DNA from: Protula sp. h YS-2021
Lineage: Eukaryota > Annelida > Polychaeta > Sabellida > Serpulidae
Reading direction: 5' to 3'
DNA: 64,000 nucleotides
NCBI GenBank assembly: GCA_949752745.1
Contig: OX457029.1
Location: forward strand, 39,951,500-40,015,499
Both the position numbers and the translations under genes were made by a program. This document shows positions 58,052 to 64,000 of this stretch, piece after piece (the first letter of the stretch is position 1; each line of letters opens with the position of its first letter). The notes under the pieces are model-generated. The model was given only the letters and a program-made list of their open reading frames with translations. It had not been told where the DNA came from and searched no databases.

Positions 58052-58574
58052 TTAAACTTTAAACTGTAACTGAAAACATGAATCAGTCTGTGCCTTGTCA
58101 TAGCCACTAAACGACCCTTTTGAGGCAATGAAAGGTGAATTATACTCTTTGTTCAGAGAGGCCCTTGTTAAAATTTGACATAAAAGAAATGACGCGAGCC
58201 TTTTGGTTCCCAGCTCTATATTTATTCGTAATTTTAAGACAGGCACGTTGAGCTCTCATAAACAACGCATGACCAGACACAAGGTCTGACACCTCCAACC
58301 CCTCCCCTCTGGTAGGGCTGGGAGGCAATATAACAAAAGGTATTCATGCCCTGGGTGGCAATATGTGTTTTGCTTATGAAATCCGTTCTAGCGATACGGC
58401 ATACTTTATTACATTCACCATTCTACTTCTTGACTTCATTGAAAGCCAAGTATCTCCCCTCTTCTCTTGCCTGAAGTTAATGCTAAGAGAAAGGTAAACC
58501 TTCTTGAGCAAATAACTTCGCCCCCGAAGACTTCTACGCATTTTAGGTAATGGAGGACTAGAGCTTAATCCCAC
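58052..58574 (-). pseudogene. DIRS tyrosine recombinase, central part (E1-B), broken
   Basis: The minus strand reads KYRAGNQKARVISFMSNFNK followed by GLSEQ, matching the FMPNFNKGLSKQ block of copy A. It then reads GYDKAQTDSCFQLQFKV before the inversion breakpoint. The first-Arg block near 58,440-58,500 survives only as FRQEKRGDTWL-type out-of-frame sequence. Inactive. Confidence 0.75.
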
Positions 58575-58627
58575 TGGACAGTGTTCGACAGTGTTTAAAT
58601 AAACCTTTACTTCTTAAGAAAGCAGGG

Positions 58628-58894
58628 TTAGGCACCATGGGTGTGGGTGCAACAGATGGAGGAGGAAGTCGGCTGCAGGGACATTGTTGCGACAATAGGT
58701 ACTTGTGGTATGGTAACTGCACTGTTCGCATTGATCGGCAGCGAAGAAGCAAGAAGCATCACAGCGTATCCGGTGTCCAAGGGACTACCTGGAGCATGTG
58801 AAGCGAGCGAAACTCTTTCATCTTTTGCAAGACGTGTGACAGGATTGTTGGCAGTGGAAAGGCATAAGGTACCTCGCACGTTGACCACTGGCAA
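58628..58894 (-). pseudogene. DIRS RNase H/recombinase junction remnant (E1-B)
   Basis: Reads NVRGTLCLSTANNPVTRLAK, orthologous to 10,302-10,631 (NVRGTICLPTDSDPVTSF) and homologous to 45,766-46,236 of E3. Confidence 0.65.
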
Positions 58895-59215
58895 TGAAAT
58901 ACATCGATCGCCTACGCCCCTTATCTGGACATGGGGTGGCCAAAATGAGTTACGTTGTCAAAGAGTTGGCAAAAAGGTCCGGGTTGGAGGCCCAGGGGGA
59001 TTGCCCTGTGAACCGTTAGAACGAGGATTTGGCTAGGCACAAATCTGTGTCAATGACCTGTTCTGCTTTGGAGGTAAGGCCAAGAAAGCAATATTTGACA
59101 TGTCTGATTTGAGAGTTGGTGACCAATGCCTCTCTAGTTGCTTAGCCGTCACGTTATTTGTGAGAGCTAGAACACTCTGGCCCACTAGTTAGCTGGATAG
59201 CTTGTTTAGGGCTAG

Positions 59216-59431
59216 TCAGACCACTTGGAGCTCAAGCCAATTGATGTGAAGACCATGAAAAGTCGGTGACCAGCCGTTCTGCAACATGTGACGCGGAAAA
59301 TATATCCCCCATCCCGAAAGAGACGCATCTGTTTGGATCTCCATTTTTAGAAGAGGGATTTCCTTAGAAATCTGGGCTAGCGTCACTACTTGATGAGGGA
59401 GAGAGGTAGCAAAACTTGCTGTGATACCCAC
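59216..59431 (-). pseudogene. DIRS RNase H fragment (E1-B)
   Basis: Reads MEIQTDASLSGWGIYF and LHINWLELQVV. The TDAS Asp is one of the RNase H catalytic residues. INWLEL is the second conserved block, matching INWLELRVL in E3. Open over 71 codons but isolated by frameshifts. Confidence 0.85.
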
Positions 59432-59563
59432 ATTTTAGTTTGAAGGTAATGGCCTCGTTAAAAAGTTAATCTTACCTGTCTTTGGAAAGGCCTGTAGTGT
59501 AGTCATCCTAGTAGTACTTTGGTTGCGGTAGCTACTAATAACCTAGTAGAGATTCAACGGGAC

Positions 59564-60060
59564 TCAACTCGCCTTTATATCTACGAGCATATCTTGAATA
59601 TGACTGGCTATCCTCAGATTGTGATCCCCGGGGGGTACGCAAGATATTTCTCCCAAAAACTTTATGTCCTGTTTAGGTGTCAGTTCTGACTTTTTAGGTT
59701 TACCACAACTCTGCCTGTATGACTTTTTAATATTTGTGCTAATGTGCTGTTTGTCTACACGGGTGTTCCAGAACCAGTCGTCTAGATGCTCGAATGCTAA
59801 CATAACTTGTAGTCGGACCATGCCTTCAGTACTTTCATGATCTTTGAAACCATGTATGGGGCCGTGGGCAGGCCGACCGAAGGGGGAGCCAGAAATCAGA
59901 AGCGTTTTTTCCCTATTTGGAAGCATAGATACTGTTTGGCCGAGTGAGCGAAAGGGGCATGGAGAACTTCGGTTGGCTGTTTCCTGCACCGAAGGGGCTG
60001 CTGATCCACTAGTTTGCTGCTACTCGACAATCTGACTCGCTTTAGCTGTGGGCAACTTGA
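59564..60060 (-). pseudogene. DIRS reverse transcriptase fragment (E1-B)
   Basis: Reads MLAFEHLDDWFWNT, in which the YLDD box is HLDD, and then SELTPKQDIKFLGE, matching LTPKQDIIFLGE of E3. Upstream, out-of-frame CFQIGKKRFWFLA-like sequence matches CFQINEKRFWFLA. Motif A is missing or unrecognisable. Inactive. Confidence 0.82.
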
Positions 60061-60149
60061 TGGTGTCCTGTATTGCTAGCGCCAGGCATTTAAGAGGTTC
60101 CTCAACCTACTTTCTATAATGGTAGTTGAAAGTGGGCTTGGTGGTGATT

Positions 60150-60420
60150 CTTCTCTATCTACCTCCTCCCCTCGGTCTCTCCCTGGTTCTTCGAGACTTC
60201 TTCTTCACCACTGGTTTGCTTGTCTTCCTGAAAGGCAGGTACTGCTAACAGAATGTAAATTTCTTTTTCTCTATTCTTTTTAATAAAGAGTAGAGGCCAA
60301 TCATGAATTTGGGAGAGTTACTCTTTCTCATCAAACTGCTTTTTCTTGTGACATTGGCATCTGGATTCAGACCATTGCTTGATTAAATGAGCCTGTCTCT
60401 TTTTAAACAGCTCGAACAAT
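60150..60420 (-). pseudogene. Probable gag C-terminal end of E1-B
   Basis: The minus strand reads LFKKRQAHLIKQWSES, CQCHKKKQFDEKE and EDKQTSGEEEVSKNQGE, charged sequence upstream of RT. Similarity to E3 gag is weak, so the identification depends on position. Confidence 0.4.
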
Positions 60421-60480
60421 CACATTGCTAAAACTGCACAATCCGCTCATGTATCATGATAAATATGATTATAGCATAGA

Positions 60481-61979
60481 ATAAAGATCAAAATGGCAAG
60501 TACCCTCATTGGTCCATTTCTCGTTCTTAAATTATATTTTTATATAGAGGAGACAGCATCGACCCCTTCAATGAGTGTGCGTTTTTTAATACACGGCGAT
60601 GGGAGTGGCTATGAAACAGCATCAAAACCTACTCTTTCAACATCGAAACATATAACACCACTTGGTACAATTAAAAATACCTCACAAATTCAAAATCCAT
60701 AACTAAAACTTTCATAATATCATACCGAACTTTTAGGAGATATATTTCAAAACACATTAAGCATGGCAGTTACGTATCCTAACCGCGTGCATATTCTAGC
60801 CACGTACTCTACAGGTATATGCACTCTAACAGTCCTAGCGGCAAAGTAACTCCATACCACAGTGCTGACGATGCTGAGTTGCTCATCGCCAAACCCGTAT
60901 CTTTCCGCGTATCTGGATGCTTCAATGACCAACTTGCGAACACTAATTGAATATACACAATTTGTCAAAAGCACAAAATCAAAGTCGTATCTTCATTTAA
61001 CTCTGTCACATTGGAAAACTGAAGCCCAGATAAAAACAGGAAGGATCGTACATATTTTTAGAGTAATACTCCCCAACTCTTCATAATTAAAATCACAGAA
61101 ACTCCCATTGGCTTCTGAGAAGACACTCTTGCTAGGAGAGTCTGCGTCTTAATGACATTAGTAATCCACATGATATCACAATCTATTACACCCCAAAAGT
61201 TGGCATAAAGAGTTTACACAGCCCCTTACTCACACAACCCGAACAAGGGAGCAGCCTTGTTTAAGTCATTACAAGCACATCAAACCTTTCGTCATACAAG
61301 TCTTATGTGTGCCGACCTGGGTATCAATTTCTCGGCCAATATCAAAATTTGTTAGCAAAGAATAATTGTCCAAGTAAAGAAGATATCTATGTAGAATGTC
61401 AATCATCTTCCTCCCGCAGACACAATCCTGGGATTAGAACTTGTGACGAATCATTATGTGGCGTAGGAGGCGATTAAAATTTTAATTTTTAAAATTAAAA
61501 TTGTGCACAGGCGATCGACCTTTAATTTTTTTTTCCCAATTTTGTTAGACCCGGTCAAGTCAATTCTTCTTATTTTTAAAACATGAAAAATGCTGCTTTC
61601 CCTCGCTTTTGTGGCGTCAAAGCTTTACCTGTTACGAATGTGAAATAAAAAACTTCTTTCCCTACCTTAACTCATATTTTCAGGCTTGCTGATTTCTTCT
61701 GCTGCCGGCACCGGAAAAGTAGATCAATCGTAAAATACAAAATATGAAACGTGGCAAAACTAGTGCGGCAAGTGCACACAAATATCAGCGTACAGATAAA
61801 CTTTCACCTGAGACCTATTTAATCCCAGCTGAGTAGGACTCAATTGAAAAAAATGTGTCTGCCTCAATTGAAAAATATGTGCTACAATACATACTTTCCA
61901 TTTTTTTCTTTTACAGACATGAGAGAATGTTCAATTTCTGCAAATATAATTACAGTTCATCAGGAAAAAACTAAAAGCA
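60481..61979. other. Non-coding part of duplicated segment B
   Basis: Matches about 10,680-12,481 of copy A with substitutions and several indels. No conserved frame or RNA gene. Confidence 0.55.
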
Positions 61980-62535
61980 AATAAAACAGGAAGTTGACTA
62001 TTATCTCGAAACGGTTAGAGATGGAGCAATCTGGAGCTCATTCTCGAGCCTTCGGGCACAAACAACGTCACACATGAGGTTCTTCGTGGACCTCGATTTT
62101 CTCTGTCACGGTCAAGGTCAACAACCTGAAGTTGACCATTATCTCGAAAAATGTTAGCGATAGAGCCATCTGAGCTCATTTTCTACCATTTGAGCCTGAA
62201 AAACGTTAATAAGAAATACCTAGATGACCTCGACCTTCTCGATCATGCTCAACGTAAAAAACCGGAAGTTTACTATTGTTTCAAAAACGGTTAGAGCGAT
62301 TTTGAGCTGATTTCAAATCTTTTGGGCCTAGCCAACATAACAGCTAACAGCTTGACCTTCTCGAGTGAAAAACCGGAAGATTACTATTATCTCGAAATCG
62401 GCTACAGACAGAGCAATTTTGAGTTCATTTCCACCCTTTGTTGCCTAAAACGTTGCATAAGAGGTACCTCGGTAACCACTGCCTTCGCGGTCACGGTCAA
62501 TATAAAAAGCTGGAGCTGAATACTATCTCGAAAAC
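61980..62535 (+). repeat. Satellite family 2, copy B
   Basis: About four units with landmarks GAAGTTGACTATTATCTCG, CGGTTAGAGATGGAGCAA and GTCACGGTCAAGGTCAACA. It has fewer units than the orthologous array at 12,482-13,330. Confidence 0.85.
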
Positions 62536-62539
62536 TTGC

Positions 62540-63530
62540 TGCAACCAAAAGTGTTTGGTGAATGGACGTCGGAAAATGGAAGCTGGATAGACTTCGAAAA
62601 CCGACGTTGCAGAGACGCTGAATTCACGAGTAAAAAACAACCTCGCTCACCGCAAATGGCAGCCATGACAATTTAATTGATCAAAAGATCAAAACAAAGA
62701 CATGAAGAGCAAAAATTAAGAACATCTGCTCCCACATAAAATACGATTCTGAACACTTAGCAAATCAGAAATCTGCAAAAAGTCTTTGTTGAAAGTCAGG
62801 CAAAATTACCAGTTGCACCAGAACTAAACACAACATAGCTTTGATATAGTATATCAACGTAAAACATTCTGGCGCCGGGAACTGCTTCAGAATCAGATCA
62901 AATCGCAATATTGAATCTGGTTGCAATTTTGTTTTGATTTGTTGCAAAAATAGATCAATGTCTACAACATTGATCTATTTGAATAGACATTTACGTTGAA
63001 TAGACATTGGACGTTGAATAGGCATTGGATAATCAACAATATGTGGGCGTTGATTTTGCCCGCAAAAACACATCCGCAGCATTGAATGTGGTTGTAATTT
63101 AAGTATGCTCACATTGCGACCATAGATCAACGCGTATTTAATGTCTTTAACGCCAATCGAGCACACGTCTAACAAAAACGCTCTTCAGATACGAGATTTA
63201 TTTTAGTTTCCGTAAATCAAGCTTTTTTCTATGCATAATTTACATATCTGATGCAACATGGAATATATTTTGAAAAATCGAACTTCGAAAAAAAAACAGG
63301 CGTTGCGACAATATCTGGGTCACACAAAAACAAACAAAAAAAATACCTGGCTGCTTTGAAAATTGACAAAGATCGGGACATAAAGTATTATAAAATTTAG
63401 GAGCAATGATGTGATTAATATTTTTAGAACGTCTATATGTCACTCTCCCGACTTCTAAATAAGTCAGTAGGTAGATGCCGCATTCAGTCAACTGCAGAAA
63501 AAAGGACCCCTTTCGTGAAAAAATTTGGTA
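62540..63530 (+). repeat. Dispersed repeat C, direct copy
   Basis: Inverse of 23,880-24,880. Begins with GTTTGGTGAATGGACGTCGG. The middle has short GTTGAATAGACATT / GTTGAATAGGCATT tandem units (62,995-63,040). Ends with CTGCAGTTGACTGAATGCGG read on the minus strand. Minus-strand frames (63,240-63,569) parallel the 24,000-24,289 sequence but are not intact. Confidence 0.82.
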
Positions 63531-64000
63531 CAAATTCCGCCCTAACGGAATAAAGAATAAAAAAATCAAGAAAAAATGTCAAATGGTTGGTTTTATATTT
63601 TGCTTTGGTCATGTGACCGGTGGCAATTTAGTATGGACGCCAATTTTGCCATACCCAGAATTTAGCTTTGTAAACGCTATTGAGATGGCATATTTTCGCT
63701 TAATAATGTAATCTTAAATTTGAAACGAGATTTTTTGGATCCCCAGTACAACTGGTGCCTTCAATGCATTCACTTTGATTTTTTGAAACGTCTGTTTTTA
63801 TTATTTTCACCAATGCTTTATTTTCATCCAAATGACTTAATCTAAAATCTTCAAAAGAAACAGATTGGGACTTATTACCGCCATCGGGTTGTTAGTACCA
63901 CCAACAGGTGTTCAGTACCACGGACGAGTTTTCAATGCCACTAATTTTATACTTTTCGAGAAAAATACGCTTACAGTGATTGGAAAATGGTTTATTTTCA
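63531..64000. other. No recognisable feature
   Basis: AT-rich end of the window. A GTACCA-type triplet cluster (TAGTACCACCAACAGG, CAGTACCACGGACGAG) occurs at 63,893-63,930. No gene was recognised. Confidence 0.5.

Larger units (their letters stand above)
57198..60480 (-). mobile_element. DIRS-like retrotransposon remnant E1-B
   Basis: The orthologue of E1-A, longer at its 5' side. Minus strand: gag C-terminal end (60,420-60,150), RT (60,060-59,564), RNase H (59,431-59,216), RNase H/recombinase junction (58,894-58,628), recombinase (58,574-58,052), the inverted recombinase C-terminus (57,925-58,035, plus strand) and the terminal foldback (57,496-57,198). Heavily mutated. No 5' terminal repeat was found. 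Confidence 0.85.

Overview
This window looks like a repeat-rich stretch of an animal genome, probably a marine invertebrate. No bacterial gene organisation is visible: there are no ribosome-binding sites, operons or long host ORFs. DIRS and Ngaro retrotransposons, tRNA-derived SINE-like repeats, (AAT)n and (GA)n microsatellites and satellites rich in GGTCAAGGTCA motifs all fit a lophotrochozoan, perhaps a mollusc. That placement is inference only. I found no complete, convincing host gene; the best candidate is a single possible exon of unknown function at 26,977-27,265 (minus).

Layout. Bases 1-216 are the end of a TA-flanked transposon with a GATATC-rich interior. Bases 455-13,375 (copy A) and 52,092-62,545 (copy B) are two diverged direct copies of one roughly 10 kb segment. 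Both carry the same broken DIRS retroelement (8,254-10,675 and 57,198-60,480) with the same small internal inversion. Copy A alone has a 3.7 kb insertion made mostly of a ~138 bp satellite (1,823-5,527). Copy B alone has an 883 bp TA-flanked transposon (54,876-55,758) and a (GA)n tract. Bases 14,960-17,240 hold a decayed Ngaro-like retrotransposon (minus), and 18,226-18,360 an SGNH-hydrolase-like fragment. Bases 19.1-28.7 kb are AT-rich with scattered repeats. Bases 28.7-31.2 kb hold tRNA-derived repeats and CRE-like palindromes. Bases 33.5-37.5 kb hold a decayed plus-strand DIRS element. Bases 38,985-43,660 hold a minus-strand DIRS element that has lost its reverse transcriptase. Bases 44,430-51,080 hold the best preserved DIRS element (minus). 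The window ends with a dispersed repeat (62,540-63,530) that is the inverse of 23,880-24,880.

The main theme is tyrosine-recombinase retrotransposons: five DIRS copies and one Ngaro-like copy, in which gag, reverse transcriptase/RNase H and recombinase segments can be read in the expected order. All are broken by stops, indels, deletions or an inversion, so none looks autonomous. Comparing copies allows reconstruction of the DIRS terminal architecture and a relative order of events in the duplicated segment.
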